64,000 bases of DNA from Jeotgalibaca caeni (GCF_028863945.1 NZ_JARBEA010000004.1:1-64000), one strand, 5' to 3'. Positions 35,675 through 44,359 are shown, counted from the first letter of the stretch. Notes: generated from the sequence alone by a model not told the origin. Numbers and translations are program-made.

Positions 35675-36322
35675 ATGAAAATTTTAGTAGCAGCATTCGA
35701 TCCCTTTGGCGGAGAGAAAATTAATCCTGCTTTAGAAGCAGTAAAAAAATTAGACGATCAAATTGCAGGAGCAGAGATTACTAAATTAGAAATTCCGACT
35801 GTTTTCCATAAGTCAGCACAAACCTTACGCGAGAAAGCAATCGAATTGAAACCAGACATGATTTTATGTGTGGGTCAAGCGGGTGGGCGCTACGCTCTAA
35901 CGCCGGAACGAGTGGCGATTAACCAAGACGATGCACGTATTGAAGACAATGAAGGGAACCAACCTATTGATGTTCCTATTCAAGAAGACGGAGCACCGGC
36001 TTATTTTGCTACCCTTCCAATTAAAGCAATGGTACAAAAAATGAAAGAAGCGGGTGTACCTGCTGAAGTTTCGAACAGTGCCGGTACATTTGTCTGCAAC
36101 CACATTATGTATCAAGCTTTGTATCTGACCGAGAAAGAAATGCCGAGTGTGCGTGCTGGGTTTATCCACGTACCGTTTATTCCTGAGCAAGTAGTATCAA
36201 AACCAGGCCAACCTTCAATGAGTCTTGAAGATATCGCAAAAGGCTTATCTGCGGCAATAGAAGCTATGGTGGAATACCATGATAAAGAAGACGTGAAGAG
36301 CATAGGCGGAGCTATCCACTAA
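35675..36322 (+). CDS. pcp: Pyrrolidone-carboxylate peptidase (pyroglutamyl peptidase I)
   Basis: A C15 cysteine peptidase that removes N-terminal pyroglutamate (5-oxoproline) from peptides. 215 residues, standard. [12 protein letters not shown] at the start, Glu in PERVAIN near residue 78, Cys in [10 protein letters not shown] near 139 and His in IHVPF near 165 form the catalytic triad. ATG 35675 has AAAGGAGAGG upstream. With the DUF969/979 pair it makes a plausible peptide-pyroglutamate use module. Confidence 0.94.
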   Translation: MKILVAAFDPFGGEKINPALEAVKKLDDQIAGAEITKLEIPTVFHKSAQTLREKAIELKPDMILCVGQAGGRYALTPERVAINQDDARIEDNEGNQPIDVPIQEDGAPAYFATLPIKAMVQKMKEAGVPAEVSNSAGTFVCNHIMYQALYLTEKEMPSVRAGFIHVPFIPEQVVSKPGQPSMSLEDIAKGLSAAIEAMVEYHDKEDVKSIGGAIH

Positions 36323-36328
36323 TGGAAA

Positions 36329-36362
36329 AGGAGCGGGGACAGCAGTCCTTGCTTCTTTTTTA
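36329..36362 (+). terminator. Terminator after pcp
   Basis: AGGAGCGGGGAC and GTCCTTGCTTCT form a 12-bp stem including G-U pairs, followed by a T run. Confidence 0.75.
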
Positions 36363-36402
36363 ATTTTTAATAGGTAAAAAAGAAAAGAACTATATACTCC
36401 AA

Positions 36403-36438
36403 AGACACAAAAAACCACCCTCAGAAAGAGGATGGTTT
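36403..36438 (-). terminator. Terminator of tRNA-Arg
   Basis: AAACCACCCTC (36412-36422) and GAGGATGGTTT (36428-36438) form a stem. On the minus strand it is followed by a T run, about 50 bp after the tRNA 3' end. Confidence 0.75.
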
Positions 36439-36489
36439 AATATTTGCACCAAAAGTATTTGAAACCTTGATGTATCGCGGTTAAAGTAA

Positions 36490-36563
36490 CGTCTCAGGAG
36501 GGATTCGAACCCCCGACCGTTCGCTTAGAAGGCGAATGCTCTATCCTGCTGAGCTACTGAGAC
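36490..36563 (-). tRNA. tRNA-Arg (anticodon TCT)
   Basis: The minus strand folds into a 74-nt cloverleaf. Acceptor arms are GTCTCAG and CTGAGAC with discriminator G, the D arm contains GCTCAGCAGGATAGAGC, the anticodon loop is CTTCTAA (anticodon TCT, reading AGA/AGG) and the T arm is GGGGG-TTCGAAT-CCCTC. CCA is not encoded. It has a perfect upstream promoter and its own terminator, so it is a single-gene unit. Confidence 0.96.
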
Positions 36564-36592
36564 AAGTAAAGTTCTTTAACAGAACATCTCTG

Positions 36593-36621
36593 ATTATATG
36601 AAATTATCGCCTGTGTGTCAA
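36593..36621 (-). promoter_or_regulatory. Consensus promoter of tRNA-Arg
   Basis: Minus strand TTGACA (36621-36616), 17 bp, TATAAT (36598-36593): a perfect sigma-A consensus, about 30 bp before the tRNA. Confidence 0.93.
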
Positions 36622-36660
36622 CCTTTCTTCTGAAAAAAATAAAAATAATTTACAGAGCGT

Positions 36661-36695
36661 CGTTTTTGCATTGCGAAAACGGTTTTTTGTATAAT
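36661..36695 (+). promoter_or_regulatory. Promoter of manganese catalase with overlapping inverted repeat
   Basis: TTGCAT (36666-36671), 18 bp, TATAAT (36690-36695). The -35 lies inside inverted arms CGTTTT (36661-36666) and AAAACG (36676-36681), a possible operator. It does not match a PerR box. Confidence 0.6.
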
Positions 36696-36738
36696 GACAT
36701 TGTAACTAAATATTATATGGAGAAAGGAAGATTTGAAA

Positions 36739-37554
36739 ATGTTCATTCACAAAAAGGAATTACAATTTCAGTCGAAGCCAGACAGACCAGATCCAGTAAT
36801 GGCCAGAAAGTTACAAGAAATCCTTGGAGGTCAATGGGGCGAGATGTCCGTCATGAATATGTATTTATTCCAAGGATGGAATGCTCGTGGTGATCAACGT
36901 TACAAAGATTTAGTGCTAGATATTGGTACAGAGGAAATCGGACACGTAGAAATGATTGCAACGATGATTGCTCGTCTCTTAGATGATGCTCCAGTTAATC
37001 ATAAAGAAGCTGCATACGAGAGTGATCCTGCTATCGCAGCTGTTATGGGCGGTATGGATCCGCAGCATGCGATTGTTGCTGGATTAGGAGCAACACCAAG
37101 AGATTCAAATGGTGTTCCATGGAGTGGAGCATATATCACAGCTAGCGGAAACTTATTAGCAGACGTTCGCTTAAACTTAACTGCTGAATCTCAAGGTCGT
37201 TTACAAGTTTCTCGCTTGTATCACATGACAGACGACAAGGGCGTTAAAGATATGTTGGCGTTCCTATTAGCTCGCGATACGTATCACCAAAATATTTGGG
37301 CGAAGATAGCGAAAGATTTAGAAGAGAAGAACGGATTTGTTGTTCCAGCTAATATGGGTGAATTTGAAGTTACGGATGTAAATCATATTCATTATAACTT
37401 CTCTGAGGGCGACGACAGCAAATCAGTCGTTGAAGGAATTGCTCCAGATGGAGAACCATTTGAATATGGAGACAAACCAGTTGCATTCGCTGAAAAACCA
37501 ATTCTTAATCCTGGACCTCCAAATATGCATGCAACAAAAGATGCAACAAAATAA
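36739..37554 (+). CDS. Manganese catalase
   Basis: A non-haem dimanganese catalase that breaks down hydrogen peroxide in the cytoplasm. 271 residues. The dimanganese ligands are visible: Glu35 in QWGEMSVMNMY, the EExxH motif EEIGH near residues 66-69, Glu in LTAESQGRLQ near 150 and His in DTYHQNIW near 181. Pro/Asn-rich C-terminal end, as in the family. ATG 36739 is used, with AAAGGAAG upstream. A useful peroxide defence in lactic bacteria that lack haem. Single gene with its own promoter, divergent from tRNA-Arg. Confidence 0.94.
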   Translation: MFIHKKELQFQSKPDRPDPVMARKLQEILGGQWGEMSVMNMYLFQGWNARGDQRYKDLVLDIGTEEIGHVEMIATMIARLLDDAPVNHKEAAYESDPAIAAVMGGMDPQHAIVAGLGATPRDSNGVPWSGAYITASGNLLADVRLNLTAESQGRLQVSRLYHMTDDKGVKDMLAFLLARDTYHQNIWAKIAKDLEEKNGFVVPANMGEFEVTDVNHIHYNFSEGDDSKSVVEGIAPDGEPFEYGDKPVAFAEKPILNPGPPNMHATKDATK

Positions 37555-37576
37555 ATTTTTATTGAAATTGAATGAA

Positions 37577-37618
37577 GAAAGAGGCGGGAGATTCAATCCT
37601 CGGCTCTTATTTTTTTAT
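37577..37618 (+). terminator. Possible terminator after manganese catalase
   Basis: AAGAGGCGGGAG and CCTCGGCTCTT form an imperfect hairpin followed by a T-rich tract. Confidence 0.5.
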
Positions 37619-37654
37619 CCTTTGGTGTTGGAAAGCTCTTTCAAGTTAAAAGTA

Positions 37655-37663
37655 TGTTATAAT
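37655..37663 (+). promoter_or_regulatory. Extended -10 of the DUF2187-like gene
   Basis: TGT followed by TATAAT (37658-37663), 52 bp before the start. No clear -35. Confidence 0.5.
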
Positions 37664-37714
37664 AAGTATAACGAACAGATGCCCGTTCATGTCTGAAAAG
37701 TGAGGAGACATCTA

Positions 37715-38068
37715 ATGACAAAAAAGATTAACAAAGAAACCCAAACGATGATTGAAGGACAATTACGAAAAGGTACGAGTAATTCGCGAATCGCGAATTT
37801 ATTGGGCGTAAGTTATGAAGAAGCGTTAGAAGTGGTAGGTACCATTAAGGAATCCATTCGCCCAGAATTAGGAGACCGGATTCGATTTACTTTTAGAGAG
37901 CATGAAATGGTTGGTTCCATTACGAAGTTGCTGACGAATAGTGCCGTAGTTGAAATAAACTGGGATTATTCTTCAAATGTAATGAAAGATATTTGCGAAG
38001 ACAAAACGATTGTTAATTTTAAGGACATCATTGAATTCATGGGTCCAGAAGATGAACAAGAGAATTAA
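37715..38068 (+). CDS. Small DUF2187/YkvS-like protein with N-terminal helix-turn-helix-like part
   Basis: 117 residues from ATG 37715, with GAGGAG upstream. Residues 1-50 (QLRKGTSNSRIANLLGVSYEEAL) look like a small helix-turn-helix. Residues 55-110 form a short beta domain (GDRIRFTFREHEMVGSITKLL, then SAVVEINWDYSS and KTIVNFKDI) resembling DUF2187/YkvS. The function of that family is unknown. Soluble, monocistronic between two terminators. The family name is given from pattern memory and is moderately sure. Confidence 0.6.
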   Translation: MTKKINKETQTMIEGQLRKGTSNSRIANLLGVSYEEALEVVGTIKESIRPELGDRIRFTFREHEMVGSITKLLTNSAVVEINWDYSSNVMKDICEDKTIVNFKDIIEFMGPEDEQEN

Positions 38069-38073
38069 AGACC

Positions 38074-38106
38074 AGAAGCAGGGGTAAATCCTTTGCTTCT
38101 TTTTTG
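38074..38106 (+). terminator. Terminator after the DUF2187-like gene
   Basis: AGAAGCAGGGG (38074-38084) pairs with TCCTTTGCTTCT (38089-38100, with G-U pairs), then a T run. Confidence 0.82.
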
Positions 38107-38170
38107 TTGCTTAAATAAACCGGTTTCATTATTAAGAAATTATTAAAACGATTTTTTTTGAGGGAGATTG

Positions 38171-38199
38171 TTGACAGAAAGAAGAATTTTTTATATAGT
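38171..38199 (+). promoter_or_regulatory. Promoter of the fatty-acid synthesis operon
   Basis: TTGACA (38171-38176), 17 bp, TATAGT (38194-38199). The -10 overlaps the FabT-type palindrome, so binding there would block RNA polymerase. Confidence 0.9.
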
Positions 38200-38231
38200 T
38201 TGGTAGTCAAATGGTTTGACGACCAAACTAT
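38195..38231 (+). promoter_or_regulatory. FabT operator: 37-bp palindrome
   Basis: Left arm TAGTTTGGT-A-GTCAAA (38196-38211) and right arm TTTGAC-G-ACCAAACTA (38215-38230) are perfect inverted repeats apart from one mismatched base per arm, with a TGG centre; the A/T at 38195/38231 also pair. The inner GTCAAA/TTTGAC core is like known FabT boxes (TTTGAC-type dyads). It lies on the -10 and start region upstream of fabT, as expected for autoregulation. Confidence 0.8.
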
Positions 38232-38277
38232 TTGTATTTCAAAGTGTTAGCAGATACGACAAAGGAGGGGTACTTTT

Positions 38278-38739
38278 TTGAGTCATTCCATAGAGGAAAT
38301 TAATTCTTATCTTGTAGCCATTTTTAGAGAAGTCTTAGACATTGAAGAAGATGCTTTGCGAGGAAGCAATTTCTCTGATTTAAGCGTAAGTGAAATGCAT
38401 ACCATTGAAGCAATCGGCTTATACGGAGACCATACTTCGTCTGAAGTAGCAAAAAAACTAGCAATTACCGCAGGAACCTTGTCTGTTGCGATTAATTCCT
38501 TAGTTAAAAAAGGATACGTTGTTCGACAACGTATGGAAAACGATCGTCGCGTCATCAAACTTGGCTTAACGCATAAAGGAAAGCTAGTCTATCGCCTTCA
38601 TGAAAAATTCCATCGAGAAATGGTTAAAAGAACAATTACTGGTATGGATGACGAAGAAGTAGATGTACTGCTGCGAGGTTTGAGTAATCTCCACAGTTTC
38701 TTATTTGAACTAGTCGAAAATATAGATAAACGGGATTGA
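38278..38739 (+). CDS. fabT: MarR-family fatty acid synthesis repressor FabT
   Basis: FabT represses the fab operon when bound to long-chain acyl-ACP. 153 residues with a MarR winged helix: SSEVAKKLAITAGTLSVAINSLVKKGYV is the recognition region near residues 57-85, followed by the wing with RRVIKLGLT. Start TTG 38278, nine nt after AAAGGAGG. First gene of the FASII operon as in streptococci and enterococci, fabH following after 4 bp. The palindrome at the promoter fits autorepression. Confidence 0.93.
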   Translation: MSHSIEEINSYLVAIFREVLDIEEDALRGSNFSDLSVSEMHTIEAIGLYGDHTSSEVAKKLAITAGTLSVAINSLVKKGYVVRQRMENDRRVIKLGLTHKGKLVYRLHEKFHREMVKRTITGMDDEEVDVLLRGLSNLHSFLFELVENIDKRD

Positions 38740-38743
38740 GACA

Positions 38744-39718
38744 ATGGGAGTAAAAATTACAGCAACAGGACACTATTTGCCACCCCATGTTGTAACCAAT
38801 GACGATTTAACAGTGTTTATGGACACGAGTGATGAATGGATTCAAAAGCGGACAGGTATTTCGCAACGGCATATTGCTATCAATGAAAACACATCGGATC
38901 TAGCAGCTGAGGCCGCTAAACGAATTTTAGCTAGCAGGAACATGGATGCAACTGAACTTGATTTCATTCTTGTTGCGACAATGACCCCAGATGCACAAAG
39001 TCCTTCGACAGCTTGTAAGGTTCAAGAAAAAATTGGCGCAACAAAAGCATTTTGTTTCGACATGAATGCAGCTTGTTCTGGTTTCATTTTTGCCTTATCG
39101 ACTGCCATGCATGTAATGCAGAGTGGCAGTTATCAAAAAGGGCTGGTTCTCGGTGCAGAAACAATGTCTAAAATTATTAATTGGCAAGATCGTTCAACAG
39201 CTGTGTTGTTCGGTGACGGTGCGGGAGGCGTATTGTTGGAGCAATCTGCACAGAATTACTTTCTTGCAGAAGATCTACACTCCGATGGAACTCGCTACAT
39301 GTCATTGACTGCTGACGAAAAAGCAGTTCTGCATCCTTTTCAAAGCGATGCACCAAAAGGCAATCAATATCTCAGCATGGACGGGCGCGGCATTTTCGAT
39401 TTTGTCAGTCGCAACGTACCTGAAACGATTCATCAAGTGCTCGAGAAAGCCGCATGCAAGAAAGAGGATGTTTCGTGGGTAATTGCCCATCAAGCGAATC
39501 GTCGTCTATTAGAAGTACTCAGCAAGAAAGTAAAAATACCCCTAGAAAAATTCGCTACGAATATTGCACAAACGGGTAATACATCCGCGGCAAGCGTACC
39601 GATACTCTTGGATCAAATGATTCAAGAAGGAACCATCCAAATCGGTTCAGGAGAAACCATTCTTCTAACAGGATTCGGTGGAGGCCTAACCTGGGGCTCA
39701 ATTATGATGAACATATAA
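38744..39718 (+). CDS. fabH: Beta-ketoacyl-ACP synthase III
   Basis: FabH starts fatty acid synthesis by condensing an acyl-CoA with malonyl-ACP. 324 residues. The Cys-His-Asn triad is visible: Cys in [11 protein letters not shown] near 111, His in [10 protein letters not shown] near 249 and Asn in [10 protein letters not shown] near 278. C-terminal [10 protein letters not shown] is typical. ATG 38744 follows fabT closely. Primer choice (acetyl or branched) cannot be read from the sequence. Confidence 0.96.
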   Translation: MGVKITATGHYLPPHVVTNDDLTVFMDTSDEWIQKRTGISQRHIAINENTSDLAAEAAKRILASRNMDATELDFILVATMTPDAQSPSTACKVQEKIGATKAFCFDMNAACSGFIFALSTAMHVMQSGSYQKGLVLGAETMSKIINWQDRSTAVLFGDGAGGVLLEQSAQNYFLAEDLHSDGTRYMSLTADEKAVLHPFQSDAPKGNQYLSMDGRGIFDFVSRNVPETIHQVLEKAACKKEDVSWVIAHQANRRLLEVLSKKVKIPLEKFATNIAQTGNTSAASVPILLDQMIQEGTIQIGSGETILLTGFGGGLTWGSIMMNI

Positions 39719-39749
39719 AAAATACAAACAAAATAATGGAGGATTTATC

Positions 39750-39974
39750 ATGACATTCGAAAAAATTAAAGCAATTATTGTGGACCAATTGGACAAGGAC
39801 GAAGAAGAAGTACAATTAACAACGAACTTCCGTGAAGACTTAGATGCAGACAGCTTGGATCTATTCCAAATCATCAACGATATCGAAGATGAATTTGACG
39901 TAAAAGTTGAAACAGACGAAGGAATCAACACGGTTGAAGACTTGGTAAAATACGTAGATTCTCAATTAGTATAA
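39750..39974 (+). CDS. acpP: Acyl carrier protein
   Basis: A 74-residue acidic ACP carrying growing acyl chains. The 4'-phosphopantetheine Ser is in [10 protein letters not shown] (Ser near residue 37). AATGGAGGA precedes ATG 39750. It is embedded in the operon between fabH and fabK. The motif is DSLDL-F rather than the commoner DSLDxVE, which is still within the family. Confidence 0.96.
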   Translation: MTFEKIKAIIVDQLDKDEEEVQLTTNFREDLDADSLDLFQIINDIEDEFDVKVETDEGINTVEDLVKYVDSQLV

Positions 39975-40002
39975 TTTCTAAAAGAAGAAAGTGGGCTCTT
40001 GT

Positions 40003-40962
40003 ATGAAATCTGTTTTATGTGAAATGTTGGGGATCGACTACCCAATCATTCAAGGAGCCATGGCATGGGTGGCAGACGCTGATTTAGCGAGTGCTGTATC
40101 CAATGCAGGTGGGCTGGGATTGATCGGAACTGGTCATGATCCCGTAGAAGTCGTAAAGCATAAAATTAGAGATATGAAGGCAAAAACGGATCGGCCCTTT
40201 GGCGTTAACATCATGTTGTTGAATATGCATGTAGACGCAGTTGTGGATGAAGTTTGCGCTTCAGGAATCAAAGTGGTGACAACCGGTGCTGGGAGTCCAG
40301 GAAGATACATGGAGAAGTTTAAAGCTGCTGGAATTACCGTAATTCCAGTAGTTGCTTCTGTGGCGTTGGCGAGACGTATGGAAAAAGAAGGCGCTGACGC
40401 GATTATTGTAGAAGGTATGGAAGCAGGCGGTCATATTGGGAAGGCAACTACGATGGCTTTAGTGCCACAAATTGTAGATGCCGTATCGATCCCTGTCATT
40501 GCAGCTGGTGGAATTGGTGACGGACGTGGAATGGCAGCAGCATTTATGCTAGGTGCAGTCGGCGTTCAAGTAGGAACTCGATTTGTAGTTGCAAAAGAAT
40601 CCAATGCTCATCAAAACTTCAAACAATCCATTATCAAAGCCAAAGATATTGATACAGTCATTACTGGTCAAATCACTGGCCATCCCGTACGTGTTTTGCG
40701 CAATAAATTGACCCGTGAATACTTACAAGCGGAAAAAGAAGAAACAAGTAAACCTGTTCCGGATTTAGGACGCTTGGAGAAAATAGGCCAAGGAGCTTTG
40801 CGCAAAGCAGTAGTGGAAGGCGATAAGGACTATGGTTCAATGATGGCTGGTCAAATTGCCGGTCTCATCAAAAAAGAAGAAACATGTCAAGAAATCATTC
40901 ATGATTACATGACCGTCTGCAAGCATACAATTGCGAATGTAGCTTCTGTGTGGGCAGATTAA
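40003..40962 (+). CDS. fabK: Enoyl-ACP reductase II (FMN type)
   Basis: FabK reduces enoyl-ACP with an FMN cofactor and is the triclosan-resistant alternative to FabI in many lactic acid bacteria. 319 residues from ATG 40003, giving the usual MKSVLCEMLGIDYPIIQGAM start; the GTG at 39991 is a poorer start. Nitronate-monooxygenase-like TIM barrel with GGLGLIG, VEGMEAGGHIG and AGGIGDGRGMAAAFMLGA (FMN phosphate site). No fabI is present in the cluster. Confidence 0.95.
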   Translation: MKSVLCEMLGIDYPIIQGAMAWVADADLASAVSNAGGLGLIGTGHDPVEVVKHKIRDMKAKTDRPFGVNIMLLNMHVDAVVDEVCASGIKVVTTGAGSPGRYMEKFKAAGITVIPVVASVALARRMEKEGADAIIVEGMEAGGHIGKATTMALVPQIVDAVSIPVIAAGGIGDGRGMAAAFMLGAVGVQVGTRFVVAKESNAHQNFKQSIIKAKDIDTVITGQITGHPVRVLRNKLTREYLQAEKEETSKPVPDLGRLEKIGQGALRKAVVEGDKDYGSMMAGQIAGLIKKEETCQEIIHDYMTVCKHTIANVASVWAD

Positions 40963-40977
40963 AAAAGAGGTGAAAAG

Positions 40978-41904
40978 ATGTCACTGGCATTTGTATACAG
41001 TGGTCAAGGAGCCCAGTATGCCGGAATGGGTAGGGAACTTTATGACGCTCATTCCATCGTACGCTCCGTCTTCGACGAAGCAACGGCACTGCTTGGCTAT
41101 GATATGAAGGAACTTTGTTTTCATGAGAATGAAACCTTACATCTAACTGAATATACACAACCAGCTATTCTAACCGTCAGCTATGCGATTGATCGTCTTC
41201 TTGAACAAGAAGGGATTCAACCAGCAGTTGTTGCCGGATTGAGCCTTGGAGAATATACAGCACTGGTGAAAGCCAATGCTTTTTCTTTTACAGAGGCTTT
41301 GAAGTTGGTTTCAAAACGTGGGAAGTATATGAGTGAGGCAGCACCTCCTGGAACAGGGAAAATGGTTGCCGTCATGAATGCGGAACGCTCCATCATTGAA
41401 GAAGTATGTGAAGAAGCATCGAAGGTGGCGTATGTCGCTCCGGCAAACTACAATATGCCGACTCAAATCGTCATTGGCGGAGAAGCTGAAGGGGTTGACC
41501 GAGCCGTTCAACTTTTAGAAGAAAAAGGCGTACGTCGCATGATTCCTCTTCAAGTCAGTGGACCGTTCCATACGGCATTGCTTCATCCAGCAGCGATGCG
41601 GTTAAAAGTAGACCTTTCAACCATTCACTTCGAAGAGCCAAATATTCCAGTAATTGGAAATACTGAAGCAAAAGTTATGATTCAGAGTGAAATACCTCAT
41701 CTACTGGAACGACAAGTTGAATCTGCTGTAAAGTGGGAAGACAGTGTCCGGTTTATGATTGAAATGGGTGTAGACACTTTTGTGGAAGTCGGACCAGGGA
41801 AAACGTTAAGTAAATTCATCAAGAAAATTGATAAGACGGTTACCGTTTTGAATGTGGAAGATCAACAATCCTTGGAGAAGACAATCGAATCACTAAAGAG
41901 ATGA
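40978..41904 (+). CDS. fabD: Malonyl-CoA:ACP transacylase
   Basis: Moves malonyl from CoA to ACP. 308 residues. GQGAQYAGMG at the N-terminus, nucleophile Ser in GLSLGEYTAL near residue 89 and His in GPFHTALL near 199. AAAGAGGTG precedes ATG 40978. Fits the standard fabK-fabD-fabG-fabF order. Confidence 0.95.
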   Translation: MSLAFVYSGQGAQYAGMGRELYDAHSIVRSVFDEATALLGYDMKELCFHENETLHLTEYTQPAILTVSYAIDRLLEQEGIQPAVVAGLSLGEYTALVKANAFSFTEALKLVSKRGKYMSEAAPPGTGKMVAVMNAERSIIEEVCEEASKVAYVAPANYNMPTQIVIGGEAEGVDRAVQLLEEKGVRRMIPLQVSGPFHTALLHPAAMRLKVDLSTIHFEEPNIPVIGNTEAKVMIQSEIPHLLERQVESAVKWEDSVRFMIEMGVDTFVEVGPGKTLSKFIKKIDKTVTVLNVEDQQSLEKTIESLKR

Positions 41905-41913
41905 GGAGATCAA

Positions 41914-42645
41914 ATGGAATTAAAAGGGAAAACCGTCCTTGTAACAGGAAGTTCTAGAGGAATCGGTGAAGCCATTGCAACAGAGTTTGCCAAGCAAGGT
42001 GCCAACATCGTATTGAATGCTCGTAAACCGATTGCGGAAGAGGCCATTCAGGCTTTAACTGCATATGGTGTTGAAGTAGAAGTCCTTTTAGGGGATGTCA
42101 GCGACTTCGAAGCGGCGAAAGAAATGGTGTCAAAAACCAAAGAACGTTTTGGTTCGATTGATGTCTTGGTAAATAATGCAGGCATGAATAGAGATAAACT
42201 GATCATGCGAATGGACGAAGCAGATTTTGATGCAACCTATGAAGTCAATCTAAAAGGACCGTTTAACATGATTCGTCATGCTTTACCAATCATGTTAAAA
42301 CAACGCAATGGTTCTATTATTAATATTTCAAGTGTAGTGGGGGAGTCTGGTAATGTCGGACAAGCCAACTATGCAGCCAGCAAAGCAGGCGTGATTGGGT
42401 TAACCAAATCAGTTGCCAGAGAAGCGGCGCCAAGAGGAGTAACCTGTAATGCGATCACTCCTGGATTTATTGAAACAGATATGACAGATGCGCTATCAGA
42501 GAAAGTTCAAAAAGCAATGATGGAACAAATTCCTTTGAAGAAATTTGGAAAAGCAACAGACGTTGCAGAAGCAGCAGTCTTTTTAAGTAAAGCAAACTAT
42601 ATTACTGGCCATAGCATTCGTGTGAATGGTGGCATGTACATGTAA
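41914..42645 (+). CDS. fabG: 3-oxoacyl-ACP reductase
   Basis: An NADPH-dependent short-chain dehydrogenase reducing beta-ketoacyl-ACP. 243 residues. Cofactor motif TGSSRGIGEA, NNAGMNRD, catalytic Ser in INISSVVG and Tyr/Lys in NYAASKAG, then ITPGFIETDM. ATG 41914 after a short gap with GAGGAG upstream. Confidence 0.96.
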   Translation: MELKGKTVLVTGSSRGIGEAIATEFAKQGANIVLNARKPIAEEAIQALTAYGVEVEVLLGDVSDFEAAKEMVSKTKERFGSIDVLVNNAGMNRDKLIMRMDEADFDATYEVNLKGPFNMIRHALPIMLKQRNGSIINISSVVGESGNVGQANYAASKAGVIGLTKSVAREAAPRGVTCNAITPGFIETDMTDALSEKVQKAMMEQIPLKKFGKATDVAEAAVFLSKANYITGHSIRVNGGMYM

Positions 42646-42656
42646 GGAGGAAAAAG

Positions 42657-43898
42657 ATGAATCGTGTAGTCATTACCGGAATGGGTGCAGTTACTCCACT
42701 AGGCAATAACGTTACTGATTTCTGGAATGGAATTAAAAACGGCCAACATGGGTTCGCCCCAATTACGAAGTTTGATGCGTCTGAAACAGGCATCACCGTA
42801 GCAGCTGAAGTGAAAGACTTCGATCCAAGTCAATTTATGGACCGGAAAGAATATAAACGGATGGATCTTTATTCCCAATATGCAGTGGCAGCATCTGTTC
42901 AAGCAGTCGCAGATAGCGGATTGGAAGTAGACAAAATTGATGCTACCCGTTTTGGTGTCATGATCGGTTCTGGAATCGGCGGACTAAATGAAATGGAATC
43001 CGGCATTATTAAGATGCACAATAAAGGACCAAAACGTGTTCCACCATTGTTCGTACCGATGACCATTGGAAACATGGCAGCTGGAAACACATCCATTAAA
43101 GTTGGAGCAAAAGGGATTAGTTTAGATATCGTTACCGCTTGCGCATCCGCAACGAACTCCATTGGGGAAGCTTATCGGAATATTAAGCATGGCTACTCAG
43201 ACGTTATTCTAGCGGGTGGAGCTGAAGGAACGATTTGTGAAATCGGAATTGCTGGCTTCGCAGCCCTAACCGCTCTTTCTGAAAGTGAAGATCCAGACCG
43301 CGCATCCATTCCTTTTGACAAAGAAAGAAATGGGTTTGTCATGGGAGAAGGAGCTGGCGTTCTGATGTTGGAAAGTTTGGAACATGCAAAAGCTCGTGGT
43401 GCAAACACTCTGGCAGAAGTTGTAGGATATGGAAGTAATTCAGATGCCTACCATATGACAGCACCAACAGAAGATGGAAGCGGCGCGGGTAAAGCGATGC
43501 AAATGGCGTTAGCAGATGCAGGAATTACCCCTGATCAAGTCGATTACATCAATGCGCATGGTACAAGTACACCGGCAAATGATTCATCAGAAACCAAAGC
43601 GATTAAATATGCACTTGGAGAAGCAGCAGAAAAAGTTGCGATTTCAAGCACGAAGAGTATGACCGGACATTTATTAGGAGCGGCAGGTGGAATTGAATCC
43701 GTAGCTTGTGTTAAAGCGATTCAAGAAGGATTCTTGCCACCAACTCTTGGGTTACGTGTTCCGGATGAACAATGTGACTTAGATTATGTAGCAAATACTG
43801 GAAGACCAAAAGAAATTACCTATGCATTAAATAATTCACTAGGTTTTGGTGGTCATAATGCAGTTCTATGCTTCAAAAAATGGGAGGAAAATGAGTGA
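42657..43898 (+). CDS. fabF: Beta-ketoacyl-ACP synthase II
   Basis: FabF elongates acyl-ACP and controls chain length and unsaturation response to temperature. 413 residues. The Cys-His-His triad is seen in TACASATNSI (near 162), HGTSTPANDSSE (near 301) and GHLLGAAGGIE (near 337). AAGGAGG precedes ATG 42657. Its end overlaps accB by 4 bp. Confidence 0.96.
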   Translation: MNRVVITGMGAVTPLGNNVTDFWNGIKNGQHGFAPITKFDASETGITVAAEVKDFDPSQFMDRKEYKRMDLYSQYAVAASVQAVADSGLEVDKIDATRFGVMIGSGIGGLNEMESGIIKMHNKGPKRVPPLFVPMTIGNMAAGNTSIKVGAKGISLDIVTACASATNSIGEAYRNIKHGYSDVILAGGAEGTICEIGIAGFAALTALSESEDPDRASIPFDKERNGFVMGEGAGVLMLESLEHAKARGANTLAEVVGYGSNSDAYHMTAPTEDGSGAGKAMQMALADAGITPDQVDYINAHGTSTPANDSSETKAIKYALGEAAEKVAISSTKSMTGHLLGAAGGIESVACVKAIQEGFLPPTLGLRVPDEQCDLDYVANTGRPKEITYALNNSLGFGGHNAVLCFKKWEENE

Positions 43899-44359
43899 AA
43901 TTCGAACAAATGAAAGAACTTATTTCCTTGATTGATCAGTCATCTCTGACAGAGTTTGAATATCAAAATAACGATGTGCGTTTGCGCTTATCGAAAAATG
44001 ATGTTCCTTCTTTTGCAGGATCAGGACATACCGTTGAAAGAGTAGCAGAACAAGGATCTTCTCCTGCTCCCGTTCCGACTGCAGCACCTGCACCGGCAGA
44101 GGCAGAACAGGCTCCTGTATTGGAAGGAAAGGTAATTACTTCTCCAATTGTTGGAGTTGTTTATCTCAAGCCGAATCCTGATTCTCCTACCTATGTTTCA
44201 GAAGGCGATCAAATTTCAGAAGGACAAGTTCTTTGTCTAGTAGAAGCAATGAAAATTATGAATGAAATCAAATCTGAACACAGCGGCCAAGTAGTAGAAA
44301 TTCTTGTTGAAAATGAACAAGTAGTTGAATACAACCAACCGTTATTCCGGATTTTATAA
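43895..44359 (+). CDS. accB: Biotin carboxyl carrier protein of acetyl-CoA carboxylase
   Basis: BCCP carries the carboxyl group on biotin. 154 residues: a short N-terminal region, an Ala/Pro-rich flexible linker (about residues 50-75) and the biotinyl domain, with Lys in VEAMKIMNEI near 119. GTG 43895 overlaps the fabF stop. Confidence 0.95.
   Translation: MKFEQMKELISLIDQSSLTEFEYQNNDVRLRLSKNDVPSFAGSGHTVERVAEQGSSPAPVPTAAPAPAEAEQAPVLEGKVITSPIVGVVYLKPNPDSPTYVSEGDQISEGQVLCLVEAMKIMNEIKSEHSGQVVEILVENEQVVEYNQPLFRIL

Noticed and set aside
36400-36440. Short repeats near the tRNA as a possible attachment site
   Set aside because: They pair as a simple tRNA terminator hairpin; there is no integrase gene and no repeat of the tRNA 3' end elsewhere in the window.
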